Shown here in pieces: positions 45,667 to 57,433 of a DNA stretch of 64,000 nt. Position 1 is the stretch's first letter; every line of letters begins with the position of its first letter. The notes under the pieces were generated by a model that had not been told where the DNA came from, ran no database searches, and was given only the letters and a program-made list of their open reading frames with translations. The DNA is taken from positions 8,571,001 to 8,635,000 of the forward strand of contig JAZBRI010000008.1 of the NCBI GenBank assembly GCA_036874045.1, written 5' to 3'. Origin of the DNA: Cymodocea nodosa. Its lineage: Eukaryota > Streptophyta > Magnoliopsida > Alismatales > Cymodoceaceae. The position numbers and the translations under genes are program-made.

Positions 45667-47692
45667 ATGGTCCTGTTCATTGTATTTTGGTTTGTTACAA
45701 GGTAGTTTTAGAATTTAATGTCTTTATCATTAAAAATTAAAAATAAAAAACAAAACAAAACAAAATATCTATTTTTGAATTACAGTTTTCTAGTAGTTAA
45801 GAATTTATGAAATTCTAATTTTTATTGAAGTCAATTTATTTAAGAAAAATTCAGAAAAGATTACTTAAGGATAGTTAAATTGATTCAATATGAGTGCCAA
45901 CTATATTTTTGTTACTTATGTATATGCTATTACAGAGATTTTAACAAGAAAATACATAGAAAGTATGTACTTTTTATTAAAGGAAAGTTATTAACATTCT
46001 GTTAGAAAAATTAAGTCTTGCAGTTGCCTCTAATTTAACTTAATGTCTTGTTTTATTTTTTGTTTGTTTTTGTCTATAATTACTTGAGTAATTAAGTCCG
46101 TTGGGGGATCTTAAACCCTAGTCACTTAAACCAACTAGTTTGGGATGTGCTGACTGAAAACTCATCTTGCAAGTAATTCAGATTATATTTAAATAAAAAA
46201 AAATTATTACCTGTTCTCACTTGTCATTGAGTAACTGGTTATCTTTCCCCTAAGCAAGGGATTGTGATCACGTAAAAAGATGATATTGTGGGAGGTAATA
46301 CACAATATATATATATATATGAATATAAAATAAAAAAAAGCGGGTAATGTACTTAAGCTTAATTTATCTTTCAAGGTGTTATAACAATCCTGCCATAATC
46401 TATGCATATAATCCTTGTTATTTTTTGTTATTATCTACTCTTTACACATAATGTACGATATTTATTGTCTTAAGTTTGTGTACTCATTATTGAATTCTTT
46501 TTAAGTTTCTGCAGGTATATCTTTATGAATTATCTTTTGTAAACTGAATAAGATAAAAGCTAGAAAGTCTAAATTGTTGACTCTACTACTTATTTCTGTA
46601 TTTAATTCAAATTAAATTTAAAAAAAAAAAGGTGATACTCAAATCTATTTAAGGCTTAGCATCCTCTTTAAGTAAGCTATTTGACCTTTTAAAGCCAAAT
46701 CTACTTGGGGTTTGGCAACCCACATTAAGTACGCCATAGATTCTTTACACTACATTTATGTAGGGGGAGCAATTTCTCATATAATAATTCATCTCTTATG
46801 AACTATTATATGTTTTCATGAAAGAATCTGCATAATTTCAGGAAATACACTATAATTAAGTACATTTCTGAATTGTCGGCGACTTGTAGTTTTTTTTTAT
46901 TCTTAAGTTTCAGAATTCTCTATTGTTTTGGCAAGTTATATTGCAAGTATCAGACAGTTGTGTTTTAAAACGTTCAATAGACTATTTTATTATTTCTTGA
47001 AGTACACGTGTTAAAATCATAATGCATGACTTAAGTGGATTTTCGATAAGTTATCTGTAACTCTCCGAAATGCATCTGGGCATCGGAAAGTTAGATTTGT
47101 AACTGTCTGAAACATCTCTTTATTATAAACCACTTAAGTACACATGTCGTGATCTGGAAGATTGACTTAAGTTATCTTTCGGAAGGTTATCTGTAACTCT
47201 TCGAAATGCACCTAAGCATCGGATAGTTAGGTTTATAAGTTTTCGAAACTTTCTGAACACCTTAAGTTCAAATTATGCACGTGTTGAATTTCACTACTTT
47301 ATAATGTCTTAGTTGAAACTCGAACATTTATGTTTAACTCTTCGACTTTTCACACCTATTCCTTTGAGAAACTCGAACAGTTATCATAAGTCTTCGAGTT
47401 TTCTCACTTTTCACTTAGCCTGAAGTTATTTTCTTTATATGAACAGTTACGCTAAGTATTCTGCAATTGTTGGTTGTAAAACTTGTACATTTATTGCAAG
47501 CACTCGAGTTATTTATCGGTAATGGATCTTATATTTATGATTTCAATGATTGAATCCGTTTATCCACTTATAAACTTGAAGAGTTATAAATGTTTTACTA
47601 ACAACCTTTCGTGTTTCTACCTTGGTAAAACCCTAGCTTCACAATCTTTACTTCCACTAAGTTCTACAGTGCAAAGCGAAGATTAATCGACA
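45667..47692 (+). other. Sire-5 spacer between pol and third ORF
   Basis: No gene is seen. It contains a TA microsatellite (~46305), two units of the ~55-bp spacer repeat (46630-46740), an internal polypurine tract tagggggagc (46761) and a block like the Gyp LTR (46800-47300). It ends with repeated 'aactcgaacagttat'/'cttcgagtttt' motifs (47320-47580) leading into the third ORF. Confidence 0.8.
46800..47300 (+). repeat. Ty3/gypsy-LTR-like block inside Sire-5
   Basis: It aligns with Gyp-1 LTR 32335-32700 and on to the 'attatgcacgtgttgaattt' block (~32930-32950). Shared landmarks are 'actattatatg', 'gaaagaatctgcataatttc', 'gcatgacttaagtggatttt' and 'acacatgtcgtgat'. Same orientation as Sire-5. 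The equivalent spacer in Sire-4 lacks it. Confidence 0.75.
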
Positions 47693-50284
47693 ATGTCAGG
47701 ACGTGGACGAGGATGTGGTAGAATGACAAAAGTGCAGAAAAGAGAGCTGAAACTTTAGAAAATGCAGAATGAAATCAACGACATCTATTCAAGGTACACT
47801 TTTTCAAATGAAATACTGCATGAAATAAGAAAAGCTATGCAAGATGAGAAAAATTTTTGTTGGAAATTTATTCGAAATTATGCTGAAACACAGCTTAGAC
47901 TAAGACAAACTAAACTTTCTGCATTGCATTTATGGAAAAGACATTTACAACCTAACCCTGCGGTCGTAAGTTCTGGACATATACTAGAGACATCGGTACA
48001 GTTTATCACTTATTATGAAAATAAGTGGAGACCAATGATCGAAAATGCAAACAGGGAATTACAATCCTTGTATTCCCAACATTATTTTCCCCCAACTGTT
48101 TTAGATGATATTAAACTGTATATAGATGAACAGAAAATTGCCATTAGCAAAATGGGCCTACGAAGTGAAGGTCAAAGAGTTTATCAACTCAAAATGGCAG
48201 AGGTGGAGAGCTTAAAACTCTATATTCCATTATTACCACCTAGACATCATGGTGAAGGACCATCAAGACCCCAGGTGCCTTTAATAGGAGAAATTAAGAC
48301 AATTTTAGCACCTCTTGAACAACATGAAACACTGTAGACATATAGTCGGAAAAAGAAAAAGACAATTGAATATTTTGGACTAACTATAGGTGTACAAGGC
48401 ATATTGCAGCAAAAAGAAGAATCAGTGAAAAATGGAAAACTATGTTCCATTGCAGAAGCTGGATAGACATTTTTGTCAGGAATCCCAACAGATGTGACAA
48501 ATATTGGCTTACAAGCATACACTCTAAAGTATTGTGTCACATTAGTGCATAATGTATCTTTTAATACAATAGACAGTTTTTCACACAATGCTGCAAGCAC
48601 ACATTCTTTTCCTATGGAAAGAAAGAATGTAAGAAATTTTGATGATACATATACAGATGATATCCAATTTGATGATATTTTTGATAACATAGACACTGAG
48701 TTTATGAATTTTGAAGATATTTCATCTGAAGAGGAATGTACAGATATTCTTCCTCTTACTGTATCTCGAATAGAGACTTTTGAATTTTGGTACAATTGCT
48801 TATACTACACTTTACATATATGGTTATGTCTATTACAATATATAGTATACTTGTTGATAAATGTATATAATCAACAACATACACAGTTACAAATAGAATA
48901 TGATACTACCAATGTCTCACGTATACAAATTTCAGAAATACAAGATGATTCTATTCCACAGACAGATATAGAACATTCTTTCATACAGAGACAGTTAAAT
49001 AGATCAAATATAGATATATATGTTGCTGATATACAGATTGCTATAGAGGTTGTTGTTACTGAAATGTTTCCAGAAGAACAAATAGAAGAAATTCAGCAGA
49101 TTATTGATACGACAATAACAGATATTTCAGACATTTATACTAGTTTTGATGGCAATTCCACCAGTTCTGAAAGATCTGAAAATATAGATGCTGCTGATAA
49201 TATTGAAACAAGTCCTAGATCAGAACATCATGACAGGAAAATACCTAGTCCTGAACGGAGTTTAGATGAAAATACATTATTATGGTTCAGAAATAGTTCT
49301 TGTTATGACAAATTTCAGACATATAAAACTTTTACAGTTTTATATTCAAGACTAGTTAAGTTTGAAGGAATGGCACACATACGAGAACTATTTGAATTTC
49401 AAGGCTTGTTGACTCTACTTCTACAACAGCCAGGCCATCTTGCTATACCCGATCTTATCAATTGTTTTTACTCAAACTTAACAGTGGAAGAAGGTATTTT
49501 TGTTTCTAATATACAAGACAATGACATATATTTAACTCCAGATTTACTTTATCAAGTACTTGGTCTGAAAAATGAAGGAGTTAAATTATCAGAAAGAAAA
49601 CAGGTTTAGTGATTGGGATGGGACATTACAAGTTTAGCCAAAGATCCAATTGCCAACAAACCATTGAGATTACTAAATGACTTAAATGGCCAAGCACGTT
49701 TTATTGCAAAAATATTGCATGCTACATTGTTTCAAAGGTTTGGTCATGGGGCAGAAGTTGGCAGATGTTGTCTGTATGCTACATATGCATTAATAAACCA
49801 TATACAGGTGAACTGGTATAATATTTTTGTTTCTCATATCTTACATTTGCAGAGTAAATTATTTTATGGTGATACGATTTTGAGAATTATAGCAAGTCAA
49901 ACAGATATTACACCTTGGCCATAAAAAAGATTAAAGTCAAGATCTTTCTCTACAAAGGAACTCCAAAAATACCAGGAAGTAGATACACCTGTCCTCAGAC
50001 AACAACAACAATAGGATCGGCAAACACAATCACAGCCACAACAGCAACAATCCATACAATTTACAGAAACACAGCAACATACAGATATACAAGGTATACA
50101 TACAGAAATACATATAGGTATAGATACAGACATACATACTGAATTTTTACAGCAACCATCACAAGTTTCTCAAAATGATTTAGATCAAGCAATACTTGAT
50201 TAGATAAACAGAGTTAGTACAGAAATTGCAAAGAAAATTTTAGATACTCTGGTTGATATTTTTCGAAGACAAAGAGGCTTGTGA
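47693..50284 (+). pseudogene. Sire-5 third ORF (unknown function)
   Basis: One frame of 864 codons runs from the ATG at 47693 to the TGA at 50282. In-frame stops are at ~47756, 48335, ~48464, 49607, 49610, 49922, ~50010 and ~50202, mostly TAG. The N-terminus is basic GRGRG (MSGRGRGCGRMTKVQKR), then a helical charged region (47760-48330). Next are an acidic stretch (48640-48740), a hydrophobic ~25-residue segment (48785-48865) that could span a membrane, and a Ser/Glu-rich linker. A globular domain (49270-49920) has VKFEGMAHIRELF, FQGLLTLL and DLINCFYSNL. A Gln-rich tail with short repeats (49960-50150) closes it. The globular domain matches the Sire-3 third ORF. It may be the Sirevirus env-like gene; function unknown. 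Confidence 0.72.
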
Positions 50285-50604
50285 TTATACAAATTATGTA
50301 TTACATGATTTATTTTTTGTAATTTGTAACCAAAAACTATTATGTAAACTATTTACTGATTTTACTGTTATGTGATTATTTTTCACAGTTTATGATATTA
50401 AACAATTTATGCTTAATCCATTAATCCTATGTATGTTTGAAATTATCGTTTTGATTAATATATACTTAGTAAGATTTCCTTCCTTACATTTAACTTGCTT
50501 AACTTCCTAAAGGGGGAGCAAATAGTTTGTTTACTTTTTTATAATGCCAAAAACGGGGAGATATGTAACTTATTAGGTTTTGACATCATCAAAAAGGGAG
50601 AGAT
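50285..50604 (+). other. Sire-5 3' end with three polypurine tracts
   Basis: Tracts are aaagggggagcaaa (~50511), aaaaacggggagat (~50550) and aaaaagggagagat (50591-50604, adjoining the LTR). ATCATCAAAA (50585-50594) can pair with TTTTGATGAT (50619-50628). Confidence 0.8.
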
Positions 50605-51799
50605 TGTTAGGTATTTAATTTTGATGATATATGTTTTATTAACGCATTTAAATAAGTCTACATAATATTCTCTAAGTATAATAGTTAACAGATTATCGGA
50701 AAGTTTCATTTTTATGTCGAATAAATTAAAGATTTCCGAAGAGCTAGATTTGCAATAGTTAAACTATCGGATAGTTAACGTTTCATTTTTGTCGAATACT
50801 TTATGTTAAAAACTCGTATAGTTAAGTTATCTACACGTATGTTTTTAATGTTTTAAGTTGTCACTTGTTTTCCATGTGCATTCGGTAATGAAAAATCGAA
50901 TAGTTAGATAACTGTTCAAGTTTTTATACGCATGGATAGATAACTATTTGAGTTTTATAAAAGGACTAACAAACATATAAGTTTCTTTGTTTAGTCACGT
51001 GTTTTGCAGGTGCAAAAACTCGAAGAGCTAAAGGATAAGTGTTTGAGTTTTTATAGGACTTAAAGGATAACCGTTCGACTAAATCGAAGACTTAGAAGAT
51101 ATTCTACAAGACTCTAGGAAGATAAAGCTTTGGTGAATCTACAAAGTGGAGATCGTGGAAATTCAAAATGTTAGTGGAGAAAGTTGAAATTAAAATAGAA
51201 AGTAATTTGGATTAAAGAGAAAATTAGTACGTGGATTGTGGATCAAGTGGATGAACATGCTGAACATGAAAGACAATAGAGTTTGACTACTAATAGAGAG
51301 TACGAGCTACATTACAACTAGAGGATCCCAATCTCAAAAACCAAGTCTAAATATTCAATCCGGATCCCTAACTGAAAAGTTAAGTTTGAATATTCATATT
51401 CTAAAAAACTCTCCAACATTAGAAGAAGTTCGAAATTTCAAGCAATTTCAGAAAAGGAGCTGCAAACGTAAGAAGTCTTGAAATTTGACAACTGGAGAAA
51501 AAGAGATATAGAAGTTGAGCAAAGAGAAAGAAAGAAGCTGTGTGCATAAAGATCAGGTTATATACAATTCAAAATTAGTTTTAAATAAGAGCTTTGTTTT
51601 CCTATTTGAATTGTATATCAAACATTACTGTATCAAAACCGTCAAGAAGGGAATTAAGCTGAAAAGATATTGTAAATTCTGTCTTGAAATAAAAGAATAG
51701 AATTTCATTTACGAGTGTTTTGTGCTCTTGTTTTATCCGCTAGAATTTATTACTAAAGACACAATTCACCCCCCCTCTTGTGACATAGACGATCCTACA
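50605..51799 (+). repeat. Sire-5 3' LTR (1195 bp)
   Basis: TGTTAGGTATTTAAT ... ACGATCCTACA, nearly identical to 39240-40449, followed by the TSD taaaa at 51800-51804. Confidence 0.93.
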
Positions 51800-52475
51800 T
51801 AAAACAATATAGAAGTATGATTGATTCATTACTTTATTTAATAGCTAGCCAACCAAATATTATGTTTAGTATGTGTACTTATGCTTAGATATCAATCTAA
51901 TCCTAAAGAATCACACCTACTTACTGTTAAATGAATTTTTGAATATCTATTAGGAACCATCAATTTTGAATTGTTTTACTTTAAACACAGTTCTTTAAAT
52001 ATAATAGGTTGTAGTGATGTTGATTTCGTAGGATGTAAGTCTGAAAGAAAAAGCACTAGTGGCACCTATCAATTATTAGGAAATTCTTTAATGTCATGGT
52101 TTAGCAAAAAGCAAAATTGTATAGCATTATCTACAACTGAAGCTAAATATATAGCTACTGCACTTTGCTGTGCTCAAATCCTGTGGATCAGACAAACTTT
52201 AAAAGATTTTAATTTAGCCTATGAACCAACTAAGATTTTCTGTGATAGTAGTTCTACAATAAGTTTGTCTAAAAATCCTATCTTACATTCACAAGCTAAA
52301 CATATAGAAGTTCGACATCATTTTCTAAGGGATAATGTTATAAAAGGAAAAATAGTATTAAATTTTGTTCCTACCACAGAACAATTAGCAAATCTATTTA
52401 CAAAAACCCTTACATGAGAATACCTTTTCAAAATTACAATTAGAACTTAGTATCTGTAGGTTATCTGATGTTTAA
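51800..52475 (+). pseudogene. Sire-4 RT C-terminus and RNase H
   Basis: QYRSMIDSLLYL continues the RT reading broken at 39239. An open frame 51971-52417 carries RNase H: CKSERKSTSGTYQLL, ALSTTEAKYIA, FCDSSSTISLSKN, HIEVRHHFLRDN. The pol stop is TAA at 52473. A TGA after ESHLLTVK (~51931) and a frame change near 51885 and 52410 disrupt it. Confidence 0.87.
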
Positions 52476-54390
52476 ATTGTCTTGTTCATTACATAATATT
52501 TTGGTTTGTTACAAAGTAGCTTTAGAATTTAAATTTCTTTATTTAAAAAAAAAAAACTCAAAATATCTGTTTTAGAATTATCATTTACTAGTAGTTAAGA
52601 ATTTATGAAATTCTAATTTTTATTGAAAAAATATCAATTTATGAATTTATGAAATTCTAATTTTTATTGAAAATATCTGTTTTAGAATTATTAATTTATT
52701 TAAGAAAAATTCAAAAAAGGTTACTTAAGGGAAGTTGATTTAGTTCAATATGAGTGTCAACTGTATTTTTGTTACTTATATATATGCCATTATAGAGATT
52801 TTAACTAGAAAATACATAGAAAATATGTACCGTTTATTAATGGAAAGTTATTAACATACTGTTAGAAAAATTAAGTCTTGCGGTTGCCTCTTATTCAATT
52901 TACTGTCTTGTTTCCTTATTTGTCTGCAATTGCTTGAGTAATTAAGTCTGTTGGGAGATCTTAAACTCTAGTGACTTGAACCAACTAGGTTGGGATGTGC
53001 TGACTGAAAACACATTTTACAAGTAATTCAGATTCTATTTAATATAAAAAAAAGGGTTACCTGTTCTCACTTATCATTAAGTAACTAGTTATCTTTCCCC
53101 TAAGCAAGGGATTGTGATCACGTAAAAAGATGATATTGTGGGAGGTAATACATAAAATAAAAATAAAAATAAAAAAAAGGGGGGCAATGTACTCAAGCTT
53201 AATTTATTTTACAAGTGTTATAACAATTCTACCATAATCTATGCATATAATCTTTATTATTTTTCTTTTTTATTATCTATTCTTTACACATAATGTAATG
53301 CATTTATTTTCTTAAATTCGTGTACTCATTATTGAATTCTTTTAAGTTACCTGAAGTTATATCTCTATGAATTTTCTTTTATAAACTGAATAAAATAAAA
53401 GTTAGAAGGTCTAAATTGTTAAATCTACTACTTATTTCTGTATTTAAATTTAAAACAAAAATATATATATATAATTATTATTGAGAGACTCAAATCTATA
53501 GGGGCTTGGCAACCTAGTTTAAGTGCGCCAAATTTTGAACTTAAATGACAAATCTATTTAAGGCTTAGCAACCAACTTATGTCAGCTAATCTTGGACTTT
53601 AATGACAAATCTATTAGGGCTTGGCAACCTAATATTAAATATGCCATAGATTCTCTAGACTACATTTATGTAGGGAGAGCAAACAATGACAACCAATGGT
53701 ACATTTAATCAAATGTAAATATTCTAGAACTTATATTGATAAAAAGTTAGACTCATTCAGTTAGTTTAACGTACAGTTATGTATTTCACTTGATTTCAGC
53801 TATTTTATCTAACCCTCCGAGTTTTTCATATTGTTACATTTTTACTCTTCTACAAACTCGAATAGGTAGATTTCTCTCTAAGTTTCTGTTTTTAATTCTT
53901 ATATTTTATCCTTTTAAGAAACTTAAACAGTTATGCTTAAATCTTTGACTTTTTCACATATCCATTCGAGAAACACGAACAGCTAACTTAATGTTATTAT
54001 ATTTTTATGAAAGACTTAAAACATGACAATAACTATTCTAGTTTGTCGTATAGTTATGTGCTTTACTACTCATAAAACTCAAATAGTTATCATAAGTCTT
54101 CGAGTTTTCTCAATTTTTACGTAGCTAGTAGTTATTTTCTTTACATGAACAATTACGCTAAGTCTTCTGCTTTTGTCGATTGTAAAACTCGTACAGTTAT
54201 TGTAAGCATTTGAGTTATTTATCAGTAACGGATCTTATATTTATGATTTCAATGATTGAATCCGTTTATAAACTCGAAGAGTTATAAATGTTTTATTGAC
54301 AACCTTTCGTATTTATACCTTGGTAAAACCCTAGTTTCACAAACTTTACTTCTACTAAGTTCTACAGTGAACAACGAAGATTAATCGACA
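52476..54390 (+). other. Sire-4 spacer between pol and third ORF
   Basis: No gene is seen. It holds a duplicated 'gaatttatgaaattctaatttttattgaaa' stretch (52600-52680), A/T tracts, three units of the ~55-bp spacer repeat (53487-53650) and a purine tract tagggagagc (~53671). 'aactcgaa..agtta' motifs (53810-54290) lead to the third ORF. It lacks the gypsy-LTR-like block of Sire-5. Confidence 0.8.
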
Positions 54391-56015
54391 ATGTCAAGAT
54401 GTGGACGAGGACGTGGTAGAATGACAAAAGTGCAGAAAAGAGAGATGGAACTTCAGAAGACAGAAAATGAGATCAACGACATTTACTCAAGGTATACTTT
54501 TTCTAATGAAGTATTACATGAAATTAGAGAAGCTGTTCAAGACGAGAAAAATTTCTATTGTAAATTTATTCAAAATTATGCTAAAACACAGTTTAGACTA
54601 AAACAGACCGAACTTTCTGCATTACAAATGTGGAAACAAACTTTACAACCTAACCCTGAGATTATTACAAGTTCTGGACAAGTACCTAAAAAATCGGTAC
54701 AGTCTATTACTTATTATGAAAAGAAATGGGGACCAATGATAGAAAATGCCAACAAGGAATTAGAATCTTTATATTCCCAACATTATTTTCCTCTAGCTGT
54801 TTTAGACGACATTCAACAATTTATTGATGAACAGAAAACTACCATTTGGAAAATGGGCCTTCGAAGTAAAGGACAAAAAGTTTATCAACTAAAAATGGTA
54901 GAGGTTGAGAGCTTAAAACTCTATATTCCATTATTCCAACCTAGGCATCATGGTGAAGGACCATCAAGACCATATGTGCCTTTAACAAGAGAAATTAAGA
55001 AAACTTTAGAACCTCTTGAACAACTAGAAACACTGCAGACATATAGTTGGAAAAAGAAGAAGACATTAGAATATTTTGGACTAATTGCAGGTGTACAAGG
55101 CATATTGCAGCAAAGAGAAGAATCATTGAAAAATGGAAAACTATGTTCCATTGCATAAGCTAGATAGGATTTTGTTTCAAGAATCCCAACAGATGTGACA
55201 AATATCAGATTACAAGCATACACTCTAAGGTATTGTGTCATATTAGTGCATAATGTTTCTTTTAATACAATGGACAATTTTTCACATTATGTTACAAGCC
55301 AACATTCTTTTCCTACGGAAAGAGAACGTGTAGGAAATTTTGATGATATATATACAAATGATATCAATTTTGATGACATTTTTTATGACATAAACACTGA
55401 GTCTATGAATTTTGAAGATATTTCATCTGAAGAGTAATGTACAGATATTCTTTCTCTTACTATATCTCGAATAGAGACTTTTGATTTTTGGTATAGTTGC
55501 TTATACTATATTTTATACATGTGGTTGTCTATTATAGTATCGGGTATATTTGTTGATAAATGTATATAATCAACAAACTACACAGTTATCAATAGAATAT
55601 GACACTACTAATGTCTCAATTATAGAAATTTCAAAATTACAGAATGGCTTTATTACATAGATAGATATAGAACTTTCTTTCATACAGAGACATTTGTTGT
55701 ATAGACCAATTATAGAACTAAATGTTGTTGATAGATAGAATAGTATAGAGACTATTGATACTGATATGTTTCAAGAATATTACATAAAGGAAATTCAACA
55801 GATTATTGATACGACTATAACAGATATTTCAGACATTTATACTAGCTTTGATAGAAATTCCACCAGTTCTGAAAGATTTGAAATTATAGATGCTGCTAAT
55901 AATATTGAAACAAGTCCTACATCAGAATATCATGACAAGAAAATACCTAATCTTGAACAGAATTTAGACGAAAATACATTGTTATGTTTCAGAAATAGTT
56001 CCTGTTATGAAAATT
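54391..56015 (+). pseudogene. Sire-4 third ORF, 3' truncated
   Basis: ATG at 54391 (MSRCGRGRGRMTKVQKR). It is open for 255 codons to a TAA at 55156, then 55195-55437 in the same frame. A 2-nt loss near 55525 in the hydrophobic segment shifts the reading to 55766-56015. It is clearly homologous to 47693-49320 of Sire-5, including the basic GRGRG start, the SLYSQHYFP and MGLRSKGQ blocks and the acidic region. The N-terminal frame is better preserved here (one stop fewer than Sire-5), but the globular domain is lost at the junction with Gyp-2. Confidence 0.78.
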
Positions 56016-57433
56016 TTGAAAGGTACCTGGTGCATTGCATAATCCAAATGGCATTCTCTTAAAAGCATAAGTTCCATTAGGACATGTGAAAGTTGTTTTC
56101 TCTTGATCATCTAATACTACTGGAACTTGGTTATATCTTGAATAACCGTCTAGGAAACAAAAATATTCTTACCTTACTAATTTCTTTAGCATTTGGTCTA
56201 TAAAAGGTAAGGGAAAATGATATTTCCTAGTCATAGCATTTAACTTTCTATAGTCTATACACACTCTCTAACCTAATTGAATTCTAGTAGGCATCAAGTC
56301 CTGACTTTAATTCCTAATAACTGTTAATCCTAATTTCTTTAGAACTACGTGGATTGGACTAACCCATGAGCTATCAGAAATAGGATAAATTATGTCATTA
56401 TCTAACCATTTCACTATTTCCTTCCTAACTATTTCTTTAAGGTTTGGATTTAATCTCCTCTTAGGAATTCTAACAGGTTTAGCATTTTCTTCTAAATATA
56501 TGTGGTGACAGTATAAAGTTGCACTTAACCATTTTATATCAGTCATAGTCCATCCTATTGCTTCTTTATAAGTTTTTACTACATCTTTTAATTTAGAAAT
56601 TTGATCCTCTTTTAAATCTAAAGCAATAATGATTGGATAGGTTCGTTTCTCTTCTAGAAATATATAGGTTAATTCAGGAGGTAAAGGTTTCAATTCTAAA
56701 TGTTGACCATTAGAAGCTAGAGCTCCTAATTGAACATTTTTATTTTCTATATAAATCTCTTCTTGATCTCCTTCTAAAGTTTCACTTACTTCTAAAGTTT
56801 CAAAATTTAGTTGCCTATTCAATTCGTCTTGAATCACATCATCAAGCATTCTCCTTCATCTTCTAAAAAGTTTATAGTATTTAAAGACATTTTTAACTCC
56901 TCAAACTTTTCTGGTTTGAAAATGTTTAATTAAGTATCCTCATTACCATATGCTAACTTCATTACTCTAGTTTCACAATTTATAACAGCCCCTAATGTTG
57001 CTAAGAATGGTCTTCTCAAAATTAAAGATGTATCATTATTTTGATGCTTAATTTGTTGGGAATCCAAAATCACAATATCAATAGGATATATGAAGTTTTT
57101 GATTTTAATTAAGACATCCTCTATTTTTCCTCTAAGGTATCTTATATTTCTATCAACTAATTGAATAACAGTCCTAGTAAGAATTAAGCCTTCTAATCCT
57201 AAGGATTCAAATATATCACTCGGCATAACATTTATACCTACACCTAGGTCTATTAAGGTTCTTTCTAAAATAGTATTTCCTATGGTGCATGATATAATAG
57301 GGATTCTAGGATCAGATAACTTTTTAGGAATTTGCGACAGGAATAGGAAACTACTTTGCTCAGCTAAAAAAACTTTTCTTAAAACTTTTCGCTCTCTTTT
57401 CTTAGTACACCAATCCCTAACAAAACTTAGCAC
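56016..57433 (-). pseudogene. Gyp-2 protease and reverse transcriptase N-terminal half
   Basis: The minus-strand open frame 57433-56930 is the retropepsin-like domain (FVRDWCTKK, LIDLGVGINVMPSD, SLILRRPFLA). The frame 56849-56307 starts with the acidic end of protease and enters RT (ELKPLPPELTYIFLEE, AIGWTMTDIKWLS, RRLNPNLKEIVRKE, YPISDSSWVSPIHVV). After stops, RT continues to CIDYRKLNA, HFPLPFIDQML, FCFLDGYSRYNQ (~56150, first catalytic Asp) and MPFGLCNAPGT (~56030), where the element is cut. Frameshifts near 56910 and 57430 divide it. Confidence 0.86.

Larger units (their letters stand above)
39240..51799 (+). mobile_element. Sire-5: complete Sirevirus with third ORF, youngest element
   Basis: A 12.56-kb element has LTRs 39240-40449 and 50605-51799 and TSD taaaa at 39235-39239 and 51800-51804. 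It is inserted in the RT gene of Sire-4, a member of the same family. Internal order: primer site, gag, PR-IN-RT-RNase H, a 2-kb spacer with gypsy-LTR-like sequence, third ORF, three polypurine tracts. LTR divergence is low (roughly 3% over the first ~290 bp by eye). It still carries many stops and one clear frameshift in pol. Confidence 0.94.
51800..56015 (+). mobile_element. Sire-4 right part: RT end, RNase H, spacer, third ORF (truncated)
   Basis: It resumes Sire-4 after the Sire-5 TSD and parallels Sire-5 45000-49320. It is cut inside the third ORF at about 56013-56018 and joined to inverted Gyp-2 sequence. No 3' LTR of Sire-4 is present. Confidence 0.87.

Noticed and set aside
48785..48865. 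Calling the third ORF a true envelope gene because of one hydrophobic segment
   Set aside because: One hydrophobic stretch without signal peptide, cleavage site or glycoprotein features is too little, and the Sire-3 homologue lacks it.
49897..50142. Cys/Ser-rich minus-strand ORF and Thr/Tyr-rich plus-strand ORF over a repetitive stretch
   Set aside because: Both are other-frame readings of the Gln/His/Ile-rich tail of the Sire-5 third ORF, whose frame continues through with stops. The composition comes from simple repeats.
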